Assembly (NCBI GenBank): GCA_023388995.1
Contig: JAEWFD010000027.1
Coordinates: 1 to 64,000, forward strand
Origin: Bacillota bacterium
Lineage (GTDB): Bacteria; Bacillota_I; Bacilli_A; Erysipelotrichales; Erysipelotrichaceae
Reading direction: 5' to 3'
Length of the DNA stretch: 64,000 nucleotides
The notes under the pieces were generated by a model. That model searched no databases. It saw nothing but the letters and a program-made list of their open reading frames with translations, and was not told the DNA's origin. A program made the position numbers and the translations under genes. This document shows, piece by piece, positions 43,457-52,333 of this stretch (positions are counted from its first letter, which is position 1; every line of letters starts with the position of its first letter).

Positions 43457-45214
43457 CTATAAATTGAACCGATCTCGTTTTACATAATGGGTGTGCAAGA
43501 GATCATGTGCCAAATGGCTGTTTGGTTCGCCAAGGAAATTCTTGTATAAATCTTGAATTTGCTGGTTCTCATGAGATTTTCGTTTCACGCTTAACTCATC
43601 TTCAGCATACAGTGCTTTGGCACGTTCCGCCTTCCAATTGATTGGTTCGAACCCATTCCGAATGCTTGCCGGAATTATGGATTGGCCTCCGCCGTTGATG
43701 CATCCACCCGGACAGCCCATAATTTCAATGAAATGATATGGCGAAGTGCCGGCACGAATCTCATCTAACAATGGCTTTGCCAAGCTCATGCTATGCGCAA
43801 TGGCGATGCGAACATTCATGTCATTGATAGCAATGGTTGCCTCTTTGACTCCTTCCAAACCACGGCATGGCGTAAACTCTACGTTCTCAAGCGATTCTTT
43901 GGTCAGCACTTCATAAACAGTTCTTAGTGCTGCCTCCATTACCCCGCCGGTAACACCGAAGATAACTCCGGCACCGGTATATTCACCAAACATATCCTGA
44001 TCAAATTGCCCATCAGGCAGACGCTTGAAGTCAATGCCGCACATCTTGATTAAGCGGCCCAATTCTCTGGTCGTCAATACAGCATCTACATCTGCCATAT
44101 TATCATGGATCATCTCTTCACGGCTGATCTCAAATTTCTTGGCGGTACATGGCATAATGGAAACTACATAGATGTCTTTTGGATCAATTCCTTTTTCTTT
44201 CGCAAAATACGACTTCAGCATAGCCCCCATCATCATATGCGGTGACTTGCAAGTTGATAGATGATCCAAGAGATCATTGTATTCATATTCAATATAGCGA
44301 ATCCATCCCGGAGAGCAAGACGTAATCATCGGCAATACCCCCTGGTTAGAGACGCGATGAATAAATTCCGTGCCTTCTTCCATGATTGTCAAGTCTGCAG
44401 CAAAGTTGGTGTCATATACACGATCAAAGCCGATGGCTTTCAGTGCCGAAACCATTTTGCCGGTTACTCTGGTACCGATTGGCATTCCGAATTCTTCGCC
44501 CAATGAAGCGCGTACAGCAGGCGCTGTTTGCACGATTACATATTTCTTAGGATCATTCAGGGCGTTGATCACTTCATGAATCGATTGTTTCTCGCTTAAC
44601 GCTCCAACCGGACATGCATTGATGCATTGTCCGCATTGCATACAGTTTACTTGATTGAAGCTGGCGTCAAATACCGGGCCAACTTTCGTTTCAAAGCCAC
44701 GATTGATAAATCCTAAAATACCAAGACCCTGCACTTTCTCACAAGTCGCAACGCAGCGTCCGCAAAGTACACATTTGCTGGTATCCCGAACAATGCCGTT
44801 TGCCAGATCATCAAATGTCGGTTTTGTCTTCTCACCGCAGTATGCATCATCTCTTGCTCCAACTTGATACGCTAATTCCTGCAATTCGCAAGTTTGATTG
44901 CGTACACAGCTGAGACAGTTTTTAGAGTGATTGGATAGAATCAATTCCACCGTATTACGGCGGGCATCCAATGCTTTCTTGGAATTCACGAACACTTCCA
45001 TTCCTTCACTTACCGGATATACACAGCTGGCAACCAGGCTGCGCGCCCCTTTTACTTCGACCATGCAAACGCGGCAAGCACCGGTGCCTGTAAAGTCCTT
45101 GAGATAGCACAATGTCGGAATCTTAATTCCGGCTGCTGCTGCTGCTTCTAAAATCGTTGTATTTGGTTTTGCCTCAATTTCTTGATTATTGATTTTCAGT
45201 TTAATCAGTTCCAT
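43457..45214 (-). CDS. hydA: [FeFe] hydrogenase catalytic subunit HydA (bifurcating type)
   Basis: 585 residues. In order: plant-type 2Fe-2S site (Cys36, 47, 50, 64), His/Cys 4Fe-4S site (His96, Cys100, 103, 109), two 4Fe-4S ferredoxin motifs (Cys148-158 and 191-201), then the H-cluster domain with TSCSPGW (Cys300), MPCTAKK (Cys355) and MGCPGGCINGG (Cys501, Cys505), and the C-terminal small-subunit region. All H-cluster ligands are intact. With HydB and HydC it probably forms a soluble NADH/ferredoxin-linked hydrogenase. Start chosen at 45214; the longer frame overlaps hydB. Maturases HydEFG are not in this window. Confidence 0.97.
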   Translation of the reverse strand: MELIKLKINNQEIEAKPNTTILEAAAAAGIKIPTLCYLKDFTGTGACRVCMVEVKGARSLVASCVYPVSEGMEVFVNSKKALDARRNTVELILSNHSKNCLSCVRNQTCELQELAYQVGARDDAYCGEKTKPTFDDLANGIVRDTSKCVLCGRCVATCEKVQGLGILGFINRGFETKVGPVFDASFNQVNCMQCGQCINACPVGALSEKQSIHEVINALNDPKKYVIVQTAPAVRASLGEEFGMPIGTRVTGKMVSALKAIGFDRVYDTNFAADLTIMEEGTEFIHRVSNQGVLPMITSCSPGWIRYIEYEYNDLLDHLSTCKSPHMMMGAMLKSYFAKEKGIDPKDIYVVSIMPCTAKKFEISREEMIHDNMADVDAVLTTRELGRLIKMCGIDFKRLPDGQFDQDMFGEYTGAGVIFGVTGGVMEAALRTVYEVLTKESLENVEFTPCRGLEGVKEATIAINDMNVRIAIAHSMSLAKPLLDEIRAGTSPYHFIEIMGCPGGCINGGGQSIIPASIRNGFEPINWKAERAKALYAEDELSVKRKSHENQQIQDLYKNFLGEPNSHLAHDLLHTHYVKRDRFNL

Positions 45215-45228
45215 AACATGTACCTTCC

Positions 45229-47025
45229 TTATCCACGAACAATGGCCCCAAAACGACATTGGGCAACGCATGCACCGCAGCGAATACAAGTATCTTTGTC
45301 AATTGTAAATACTTCTTTGCCGACTACACCATGAATGGCATTTACCGGACACACCTTGGCACATAAACCACACTTCTTGCAAAGTTCCGCTGTAATGGAA
45401 TATGTCAGCAATGACTTGCATACTCCAGCTGAACATTTTTTCTCCAGGACATGTTCCAGATATTCCTGTTTGAATTTCTTTAAGGTCGATAATACAGGAT
45501 TCGATCCTGTCTGACCAAGACCGCACAATGCTGTATTTTTAATTTCATAGCTGAGTGCTTCCATTTGTTCCAAGGTTTCCATTGTTCCTCTTCCCTCACA
45601 GATATCGGTCAGCATTTCCAATAAGCGTTTAGTGCCGACACGGCATGGCGTACATTTCCCGCAAGATTCTTCCACGATAAACTCCATGAAGAAACGAGCA
45701 ACGTCAACCATACAGTTGTCTTCATCCATAACGATCATACCACCCGATCCCATCATGGAACCTAAGCGTACTAAATTATCAAAATCGATTGGTTCATCCA
45801 AATCATCTTCGGTCAAGCATCCGCCGGAAGGTCCGCCGGTTTGCACTGCCTTGAAGTTCTTATTATCCGGACAGCCGCCGCCAATTTCATAAATTACTTC
45901 TCGCAGTGTTGTTCCCATTGGAATCTCCACCAATCCCGTATTTACAATCTTGCCGCCCAAAGCAAACACTTTTGTCCCTTTGGATTTTTCTGTTCCGATG
46001 GACGCAAACCAATCTGCTCCATGCAATATAATCTGAGCAACATTCGCAAACGTTTCAACATTATTGATAATCGTAGGTTTGCCCCATACTCCGCTGACTG
46101 CCGGGAACGGCGGTCTTGGACGCGGCATTCCGCGCTTTCCTTCAATGGAAGCAATCAATGCTGTTTCTTCACCGCAGACAAAGGCTCCTGCCCCTAAACG
46201 AATCTCAATATCGAAGCTGAAGTTCGTACCGAATAATTGATCACCCAGCAAACCTAACTCTTTTGCCTGTTTGATTGCGATATTTAAGCGATCTACTGCA
46301 ATCGGATATTCCGCACGGATATAAATATATCCCTTTGCTGCTCCAATCGCATAGCCGGCAATCGCCATTGCTTCCAATACCGCATGCGGATCACCTTCCA
46401 ATACGGAACGATCCATGAACGCTCCCGGATCTCCTTCATCGGCATTGCAGATCACATATTTCTCATCACTGGCAGAATTGCGGGCAAATTGCCATTTATT
46501 CCCTGTCGGGAAGCCGCCGCCGCCGCGTCCGCGCAGGCCAGATTTCTTAATTTCATCAATGACTTCTTGCGGTTCCATTTCCGTAAGCGCTTTCGCCATT
46601 GCTTGATAGCCGTCACGAGCAATGTATTCATGAACATCTTCCGGATTGATGACACCGCAGTTGCGCAGCACAATCCGTTTTTGCTTGGCATAGAAGTTAA
46701 TTTTATCAATATCAAAAATGCGTTTTTGCGTTTCTTCATCAATATCCGTAATCATCAGTCTTTCAACACGACGTCCTTTATAGATATGTTCCGCAACCAC
46801 TTCTTCTACATCTTCCAAACGAACATGGCCATAGAATACTTTATCTGGGTAAATCGCTACAATCGGACCTTTCTGACACAATCCGAAACATCCGGTTTTA
46901 ATTACTTTCGCTTCTTTTGATAATCCATATTGATCAAGAACTGTTTGAAATTTCTTAGCAATTAGCAAAGAATTTGATGCACTGCAGCCGGTGCCGGCAC
47001 AAAGCAATATTTGAATCCGTTCCAT
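45229..47025 (-). CDS. hydB: Hydrogenase NADH-binding subunit HydB (NuoF-like)
   Basis: 598 residues. N-terminal thioredoxin-like 2Fe-2S domain (CAGTGCSASNS ... KTGCFGLC), NADH/FMN domain with GRGGGGFPTGNKWQFA and CNADEGDPGAFMDRS, a NuoF-type 4Fe-4S motif ESCGKCTPCRVG, and two C-terminal ferredoxin clusters (CKKCGLCAKVCPVNAI and CIRCGACVAQCRFGA). This is the standard HydB layout of electron-bifurcating hydrogenases. GGAGG ribosome site; 14 bases before hydA. Confidence 0.96.
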   Translation of the reverse strand: MERIQILLCAGTGCSASNSLLIAKKFQTVLDQYGLSKEAKVIKTGCFGLCQKGPIVAIYPDKVFYGHVRLEDVEEVVAEHIYKGRRVERLMITDIDEETQKRIFDIDKINFYAKQKRIVLRNCGVINPEDVHEYIARDGYQAMAKALTEMEPQEVIDEIKKSGLRGRGGGGFPTGNKWQFARNSASDEKYVICNADEGDPGAFMDRSVLEGDPHAVLEAMAIAGYAIGAAKGYIYIRAEYPIAVDRLNIAIKQAKELGLLGDQLFGTNFSFDIEIRLGAGAFVCGEETALIASIEGKRGMPRPRPPFPAVSGVWGKPTIINNVETFANVAQIILHGADWFASIGTEKSKGTKVFALGGKIVNTGLVEIPMGTTLREVIYEIGGGCPDNKNFKAVQTGGPSGGCLTEDDLDEPIDFDNLVRLGSMMGSGGMIVMDEDNCMVDVARFFMEFIVEESCGKCTPCRVGTKRLLEMLTDICEGRGTMETLEQMEALSYEIKNTALCGLGQTGSNPVLSTLKKFKQEYLEHVLEKKCSAGVCKSLLTYSITAELCKKCGLCAKVCPVNAIHGVVGKEVFTIDKDTCIRCGACVAQCRFGAIVRG

Positions 47026-47033
47026 AAATCCTC

Positions 47034-47402
47034 CTATTTCTTGTAGTTGCCTACCGTATAGGCAGAAAGAACTTGTCCGTCCACAATATGTGACTGCAAT
47101 ACTTCCGCTGCTTTTTCCGCAGTCATTTTCACATAAGTGGTCTTTCCTTGTGTTTCATGGAATACTTCCACAATCGGCTCTAAAGTACACATACCGATGC
47201 AGCCCGTTTGCGTTACTGTTGCATTGGTGATTTTCTTTGCTGCTAATTCTTCTACGAGTGCAGCCAATACCGGTCTGGCTCCTGCTGCGATACCGCATGT
47301 TGCCATTCCTACTACGATGCGATATTCTTTGTTCGTATCGCGAAGCTCCATCGTTGCTTTTGCTTCATCCCGTAATTTTTTCAAATCTGCGATCGACTTC
47401 AT
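47034..47402 (-). CDS. Thioredoxin-like [2Fe-2S] ferredoxin of the hydrogenase operon
   Basis: 122 residues of the thioredoxin-like ferredoxin family (NuoE/NuoF N-domain-like). Cysteines are in MATCGIAAGARPV and TQTGCIGMC. Start at 47402, preceded by AAAGGAGGA, just inside the end of the ATPase gene. Similar small ferredoxins accompany hydAB in many clostridia and may serve as an extra electron carrier or an additional HydC-like piece. Confidence 0.88.
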   Translation of the reverse strand: MKSIADLKKLRDEAKATMELRDTNKEYRIVVGMATCGIAAGARPVLAALVEELAAKKITNATVTQTGCIGMCTLEPIVEVFHETQGKTTYVKMTAEKAAEVLQSHIVDGQVLSAYTVGNYKK

Positions 47403-47959
47403 AGTCTTCCGTCTCCTCCTTTGGTTAAACAACTGATTTGTTCGTTTATGAATTGCTTCATCCAAACCATAATGGATGGCTCCGACAAGGCAACTCCCTC
47501 CAATTCTTCTTTGATGCGATCTGTATCAAATACAAATTGATCTGTTTCATTGCGATAAGATAGCGTAAAACGAATGCTTTCATCAAACACGGCAAGATTA
47601 ACAACTGCTTCTCCTAAATCACCAAGCGGCGGACAATCCCAATGATTGAGCCGGAACATGGCAGTAATGGAGGTACCTTCCTGTACTTTTGAGGACAGTT
47701 CAAATGTTCCCTCGCACAACTGTGCGGCAGCTTTCAAAAACGGAATTCCCAGTCCTATGGAACGTGTACTCCTTGTTGTATAAAACGGATCGGTGACTTG
47801 CTTTATTGTCTCTTCACTCATTCCGCAGCCATCATCGTGGATCTGCAGCCATAATGCATTCTCTTTTTGGCATAATGCAATTTGGATATGGTGTGACTTC
47901 GCAGCAATTGAGTTCATCCCGATATCAAGGATATGCATTGCAATATCTTGCATCATCAT
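47399..47959 (-). CDS. GHKL ATP-binding protein (histidine kinase-like)
   Basis: 186 residues with the Bergerat ATP-binding fold: N box MNSIAAKS (with N), G1 box HDDGCGM, and GLGIPFLKAAA G2 region. No dimerisation/phosphoacceptor histidine domain, so it is not a complete sensor kinase. Start at 47959 from the ATGA overlap with the PHP gene. Part of the signalling-like insert in the hydrogenase operon. Confidence 0.85.
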   Translation of the reverse strand: MMMQDIAMHILDIGMNSIAAKSHHIQIALCQKENALWLQIHDDGCGMSEETIKQVTDPFYTTRSTRSIGLGIPFLKAAAQLCEGTFELSSKVQEGTSITAMFRLNHWDCPPLGDLGEAVVNLAVFDESIRFTLSYRNETDQFVFDTDRIKEELEGVALSEPSIMVWMKQFINEQISCLTKGGDGRL

Positions 47960-48651
47960 ACATTGTTTCTCCATAACTGTTCGAACGTGTCTTTGGCAAT
48001 CTGCTGTGTTCTTTCCTGTATATCGATGAGGCGGTGGGCATCGGAATTAATGAGCCAAACAGTATCCGTAATCCACGGATGCTTTATTTGAAGCTGTTTT
48101 TTTTCTTCTGCACTGCGAACTTCGATTCCATCAAACGCTAATTCTTTCGGAATGAATCCGAGTTGGGTACAAATACTATTGCTTCTTCCTAAGGCATGAG
48201 CAAGTACAAAGGCACCTTGCAATGAGTGAACTATCGTACATAGTTCCTGCAAAGTGATCTGCAAAGGAACAACCAGCAATCGTTCTTCCTCAGCATCGAT
48301 CTCATCCTGCGCATTTAGCAGTATCTGCTTACCAAAATATTCTTTTTGGTTTGGAATACCAGGGTTCCAGATATCCAGCAATATCTGAAAGGCATCCATT
48401 TGCATTTCTTCTTTAAAATAACAACATACATGCACATCTTCCATGGTTTGCACTTCAACACCATAGATCAACTGAAAGGCATATTGTTTGGCAACCTCTT
48501 TCAAATAGCGATATTGTTTCATGGAATTGTGATCTGTAATCGAGATCAACTCCAATTCCTTCAGCATGCACATATTTAAAATGTTATGGATGGTCATATC
48601 ATCATCTGCACATGGCGACAAGCAAGAGTGAATATGCAAATCGTAATACAC
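47956..48651 (-). CDS. PHP-domain phosphoesterase
   Basis: 231 residues. Metal-binding motifs of the PHP fold: YDLHIHSCLSPCADDD at the N-terminus, SITDHNS, HALGRS and NSDAHR. GTG start at 48651, which overlaps the stop of the DRTGG gene by one base and gives the N-terminus expected for the family. Likely a phosphatase or nuclease acting on a small phosphorylated molecule; substrate unknown. Confidence 0.85.
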   Translation of the reverse strand: MYYDLHIHSCLSPCADDDMTIHNILNMCMLKELELISITDHNSMKQYRYLKEVAKQYAFQLIYGVEVQTMEDVHVCCYFKEEMQMDAFQILLDIWNPGIPNQKEYFGKQILLNAQDEIDAEEERLLVVPLQITLQELCTIVHSLQGAFVLAHALGRSNSICTQLGFIPKELAFDGIEVRSAEEKKQLQIKHPWITDTVWLINSDAHRLIDIQERTQQIAKDTFEQLWRNNV

Positions 48652-48983
48652 TATTCGTGATCCTTTGCATATAAAGCACAAATCTCATAAACCGGCAGCG
48701 TCGCATGTACAATCGGCAAGCCTTCTTCCTGCGCCTTCGCTATTGTTTCCGGCGGAATCTCTGCCCCTTCTGCCACGATGATACAAGACAACTCTTTGAG
48801 TAAAGCAACGGCTACTACATTGATATGAGTCTGCACAGTAATCCAGCCCTGCTGCTCCTTGCTGTGTCCCATGACCCAGCTGAGTAAATCTGTTGCATAC
48901 AGTCCTTGTATTTCCTGTTTTTTGCCAGTTTCATCCCCATATACTGTAAAACCATGCCGGACGGCAAATTCTTCTACTGTCAC
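48651..48983 (-). CDS. DRTGG-domain protein (second copy)
   Basis: 110 residues matching the DRTGG domain, a small alpha/beta domain of unknown function often found with CBS domains and in hydrogenase operons. GTG start with GAGGTG site. Distinct in sequence from the other DRTGG gene at 50590. Nine bases after the HydS-like gene. Confidence 0.82.
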   Translation of the reverse strand: MTVEEFAVRHGFTVYGDETGKKQEIQGLYATDLLSWVMGHSKEQQGWITVQTHINVVAVALLKELSCIIVAEGAEIPPETIAKAQEEGLPIVHATLPVYEICALYAKDHE

Positions 48984-48992
48984 GATTTCACC

Positions 48993-50183
48993 TCACTTGA
49001 TCCGGCAATCAGATAGCTGGCGATTTCCTTTGGCAATTTCTTCTGCCATATGGTGGCAGGACGGAAAGCCGCAGGCGCCGCAATCAATACCCGGAAGTTT
49101 TTCATAAATCTGCTCAATCGTCTGAAACCATTCAATCTTTTCTTTCATTGTGCGGCGATCTGTTTCGTCCACAATTTTTACTTCTTTAAATACTTCTTCA
49201 AATTCAAATTTAATTGTTGTTGGATTTGCTTCCTTTACAAATTGTTCCAGTTGAATTCTTCCTGTAAAAGGATTGGTCCAAAAGAATGGCCCGCCAACAC
49301 ATCCGTTATAACAGGATGACAAATTCAGAAAGCGAATCCCTTTCAGCCGGTCAAATTCAGCCAATTCCAATACTTCAATTGCTTTTTCGATACCATCAAT
49401 ATTAATGACAGCATAATCATGAACAATTCTGCGAACCCCATCCTTCACAGCATGCAGCAAGCCATCTTTATACGGCCTTTCATTAGCTGTTTCTACTGCT
49501 TCCGTCTGCATTGCTTTGCGAATCTTGGGCATGATACTTTGCAAGGAAATTGCGTGATCCACCTCATACTCCAGCGCTTGCAGCGGATATTTCGCCAATC
49601 CGATTTTACCGGGACATTCGGTTAAAAGAAAAATCCCGATTTGATCACCGGACAATCCGGTTTTTTGGATAATTTGTGCCCGCAGCTGTGACGCTGCCAG
49701 TTCCGAATCATAGTTGATAGGAATAATGGAAGGCAGCAACGTTGGATATTTCTTCGAAATCAATCGTGTAATCACCGGGCAGTGCGCCGAAATAAGAACA
49801 CCATGATCATACTGCGCCAGATATTCGACGCTTGCTTGCATGACACCGGCACTGTAGTAGCTGAGATCCACGACTTCTTGAAAGCCTAACTGCTTCAGGG
49901 AAGCTGTAAATTTAGAATACTCTTTCTTGGTTTGAAATTGCGAGTAAATCGCTGAAGGTACCAGAATTATCGTATATTGGTAATCCTGCATTGCTTCCAG
50001 CTTGCTCGTCTGCGAGAAGATTCCATTATGTGCGCAAATCTGCATGCATCTGCCGCAATCAATACATTTATCTTCTTGAATAACGGCTTTGTTATCCACG
50101 AAATGAATGGCCTCAATCGGACAGCTTTTCATGCAAACCAGACACTTCACGCAATGGCTTAATGTATTGTGTATGGCATTCAT
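48993..50183 (-). CDS. HydS-like sensory [FeFe] hydrogenase homologue
   Basis: 396 residues. Two N-terminal 4Fe-4S motifs (Cys11-21, Cys40-50), then a hydrogenase large-subunit-like domain in which the H-cluster motifs are altered but keep single cysteines: AHCPV (Cys135), TECPGK (Cys190) and SSCYNGCVGG (Cys291, Cys295). A C-terminal DCGACGFPSC domain (Cys368, 371, 376, 393) carries another 4Fe-4S cluster. Resembles putative sensory hydrogenases (group C/D) but without a PAS domain. Probably senses H2 or redox state and signals to the ATPase and PHP proteins next to it; inference. Confidence 0.85.
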   Translation of the reverse strand: MNAIHNTLSHCVKCLVCMKSCPIEAIHFVDNKAVIQEDKCIDCGRCMQICAHNGIFSQTSKLEAMQDYQYTIILVPSAIYSQFQTKKEYSKFTASLKQLGFQEVVDLSYYSAGVMQASVEYLAQYDHGVLISAHCPVITRLISKKYPTLLPSIIPINYDSELAASQLRAQIIQKTGLSGDQIGIFLLTECPGKIGLAKYPLQALEYEVDHAISLQSIMPKIRKAMQTEAVETANERPYKDGLLHAVKDGVRRIVHDYAVINIDGIEKAIEVLELAEFDRLKGIRFLNLSSCYNGCVGGPFFWTNPFTGRIQLEQFVKEANPTTIKFEFEEVFKEVKIVDETDRRTMKEKIEWFQTIEQIYEKLPGIDCGACGFPSCHHMAEEIAKGNRQLSDCRIK

Positions 50184-50593
50184 ATCATATTAAACCCCAC
50201 AATCAATGCTGTACCTTCCGTAGAGGAAGTGATCTCAAAAAAGTCCGAAACACGCTTGATATTAACCAAACCCATTCCTGCTCCAAAGCCCATATCCCGT
50301 GCTTTTTCATTTGCTGTTGACCATCCTGGTTCCATTGCCTTTTGCAAGTCTGGTATCCCGGGACCGGTATCCATAAACTTCAATATAATCCGATCTTCTT
50401 CAATAGACAATACGATCTGACCACCATAAGAATGTATAATCATGTTGATCTCTGCTTCATAGCATGCGACTGACATCTTACGCAGCTTCTCCGGATGAAT
50501 TCCGAAATGCTTCAAAATCATCTTGACCTGGCTGGATGCTTTTCCGGCATTGACATAGTCATCTTGTTCAACATGGTATGTTTGGACAATCAT
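50180..50593 (-). CDS. RsbT/anti-sigma-like GHKL ATPase
   Basis: 137 residues with the serine-kinase/anti-sigma type Bergerat fold: ACYEAEINMIIHSYGG (N box), FMDTGPGIPD (G1) and GFGAGMGLVNIKRVSD (G2). Similar to RsbW/RsbT/SpoIIAB but no partner anti-anti-sigma gene is present. Overlaps both neighbours by ATGA. Confidence 0.88.
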   Translation of the reverse strand: MIVQTYHVEQDDYVNAGKASSQVKMILKHFGIHPEKLRKMSVACYEAEINMIIHSYGGQIVLSIEEDRIILKFMDTGPGIPDLQKAMEPGWSTANEKARDMGFGAGMGLVNIKRVSDFFEITSSTEGTALIVGFNMI

Positions 50594-50952
50594 ACAATCT
50601 GATAGGAAGTTATACCCTTTTCATATAATAGACCGCACGCTTCATACATGGTTTTGGTAGTCGTAAACATTGCTAACTGCTTTTCTTTGGCAATCGCCAA
50701 ATCTTCTTCACTTAATGTTTTTCCTCTCACAAAGATAACCGCTTGAATGTCCAGCATCTCTACAGTTCTGATCACTTGGCTGTTTGCCAATCCTGTCAGC
50801 AAGACAACTTTATCGGTATCAGTCTGTACATAGGCAAGTACATCACTCATGAGATCCCCTGCAAAGGCCCATACAAACTCCCGTTCCATGCTAGCCTCGC
50901 TGGTCAATATCTCAGAAGCATTGACACAGGAAACAATGTCACGCAGCTTCAT
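50590..50952 (-). CDS. DRTGG-domain protein (first copy)
   Basis: 120 residues; the VLLTGLANSQVIRTVEMLDIQAVIFVRGK centre matches DRTGG domains. Lies between hydC and the RsbT-like gene with ATGA overlaps. Function unknown; likely a ligand-binding partner of the HydS-like protein or kinases. Confidence 0.82.
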   Translation of the reverse strand: MKLRDIVSCVNASEILTSEASMEREFVWAFAGDLMSDVLAYVQTDTDKVVLLTGLANSQVIRTVEMLDIQAVIFVRGKTLSEEDLAIAKEKQLAMFTTTKTMYEACGLLYEKGITSYQIV

Positions 50953-51419
50953 ACAATGGATCCGATAATTTCATGAATCTGGTCTGCTCTGACAGAACCA
51001 TGCACTTTACCATCCAAGACAACAACCGGAGCCAAACCGCAAGCACCTAAACAACGCGTACCATCCACCGAATACATACCATCTTCACTGGTGGTGTTTA
51101 CCTTGCATTTTACAAGATCACAGATTTTGTCCAAGATTTGCTGCGATCCTTTTACATAGCAAGCTGTTCCCATACAAACATTGATGACATGCTTTCCTTT
51201 GGGAGCTGTTGTGAACTGTGTGTAAAATGTAACGACGCCATACACTTCCGCAACAGAAACATCGCAAGCTTGTGCAATTTTCTCCATTGCCAGAAATGGA
51301 ATATATCCCAATTCATGCTGTACATCATGCAGCATCAGTTTGACCGGACCCGGGCGTCCTTCATGCCGTTTCACAATTTCTTCAATTGCGGCAATGGCTT
51401 GGGAATTCAATTGATTCAT
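50949..51419 (-). CDS. hydC: Hydrogenase subunit HydC (NuoE-like)
   Basis: 156 residues, thioredoxin-like 2Fe-2S protein. Four ligand cysteines: CMGTACYVKGS and TRCLGACGLAP. VYGVVTFYTQF is the family signature. Start at 51419 with AAGGAGG site. First gene of the ten-gene operon; shuttles electrons between HydB and HydA in bifurcating hydrogenases. Confidence 0.95.
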   Translation of the reverse strand: MNQLNSQAIAAIEEIVKRHEGRPGPVKLMLHDVQHELGYIPFLAMEKIAQACDVSVAEVYGVVTFYTQFTTAPKGKHVINVCMGTACYVKGSQQILDKICDLVKCKVNTTSEDGMYSVDGTRCLGACGLAPVVVLDGKVHGSVRADQIHEIIGSIV

Positions 51420-51455
51420 TTTAACCTCCTTACGAGCTTTTGCTCTCATAACATG

Positions 51456-51484
51456 ATTATCCAATAAATGCTACTAAAATGCAA
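51456..51484 (-). promoter_or_regulatory. Promoter of the hydrogenase operon
   Basis: Minus strand TTGCAT (51479-51484), 17-bp spacer, GATAAT (51456-51461). A cre-like box covers the -35. Confidence 0.65.
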
Positions 51485-51493
51485 GCGCTTCCA
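51480..51493 (-). promoter_or_regulatory. cre-like site at the hydrogenase promoter
   Basis: Minus strand TGGAAGCGCTTGCA matches 12 of 14 cre positions and is nearly palindromic. Overlap with the -35 box predicts repression by CcpA. Confidence 0.6.
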
Positions 51494-51535
51494 AATAAAT
51501 ATGAAAATTTAGTTGTTTTTTCACAAAGAATACGC

Positions 51536-52279
51536 CTAGGAAATACGGTTATCTCGTTGTTCCAACCATGTGAAAATTACTTTCACTCCCCATTCTGTCA
51601 CTGCTACCAACAGAATCATCCAGATCGTCCAGCTGAAGACGCCGACCATTTGCAAGTTTAATTTACTGAGATACATCTCCTTTCCAATGCCATAGCGGAC
51701 TTGCCCCAAAACTTCTGCCATCACCCCAACCTTCATTCCTAAACTAAGCGTAGCGAATATTGCCGACTTCAAGTATGGATATACTTGAGGAATATAAACA
51801 TGACACAATACAAAAAACCATGTCTCAGGATAGAGCCGCAGCACATCCTGCAAATCGTTGTCTAATTCTTTCATGCCACCGAGCACCGTTGTATAGATAA
51901 CTGGAATTATAATAAAAAAGATAACATAATAAACAGCTGTTTCACTGGGCAGCCAAAGCAGCAGCAGAAACATGTATGTTATATTGGGAACCGTTTTAAA
52001 CAACAAAACCAGCGGCTGCAAAATTGTTTCAATCAGCTTCACATACCCTGCCAGAAGCGCTGCCCCCAACCCTAATATCAATGCATAGAAAAAGGCCGTA
52101 TAAGTTTTCTGTACTGTCGCAAACAAAATCTTCAGGAAATTAGGATGTTGCAGATCCTGCATCATTTGCATCAATACTTGCTGCGGATACGGCAAAATAA
52201 TATCATTATGAATCAAACCAGCTGCCACATACCAGCATCCGATTCCTATGAAAATTGTGAGTACGGATATTTTTTTCAT
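51536..52279 (-). CDS. ABC transporter permease (SsuC/TauC-like)
   Basis: Integral membrane protein of 247 residues, about six hydrophobic segments, with the permease loop MKELDNDLQDVLRLYPETW (the EAA-type motif that contacts the ATPase). Belongs to the sulfonate/nitrate/hydroxymethylpyrimidine-type import family. Substrate unknown. It follows the binding-protein gene after an intercistronic terminator; no ATPase gene lies in the window. Confidence 0.9.
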   Translation of the reverse strand: MKKISVLTIFIGIGCWYVAAGLIHNDIILPYPQQVLMQMMQDLQHPNFLKILFATVQKTYTAFFYALILGLGAALLAGYVKLIETILQPLVLLFKTVPNITYMFLLLLWLPSETAVYYVIFFIIIPVIYTTVLGGMKELDNDLQDVLRLYPETWFFVLCHVYIPQVYPYLKSAIFATLSLGMKVGVMAEVLGQVRYGIGKEMYLSKLNLQMVGVFSWTIWMILLVAVTEWGVKVIFTWLEQRDNRIS

Positions 52280-52294
52280 AATCTCCTCCCAAAT

Positions 52295-52318
52295 AAAAAA
52301 CGAGCAGGTTTACTCGTT
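52295..52318 (-). terminator. Intercistronic terminator between binding protein and permease
   Basis: Minus strand AACGAG-N8-CTCGTT stem followed by a T-rich run just before the permease ribosome site. Probably leaky, giving more binding protein than permease. Confidence 0.65.
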
Positions 52319-52333
52319 CATTATATCACAATC

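Noticed and set aside
51500..51535. Possible Rex operator upstream of the hydrogenase promoter (TTTGTGAAAAAACAAC)
   Set aside because: It lacks the second TTAACAA-type half-site at the right spacing.
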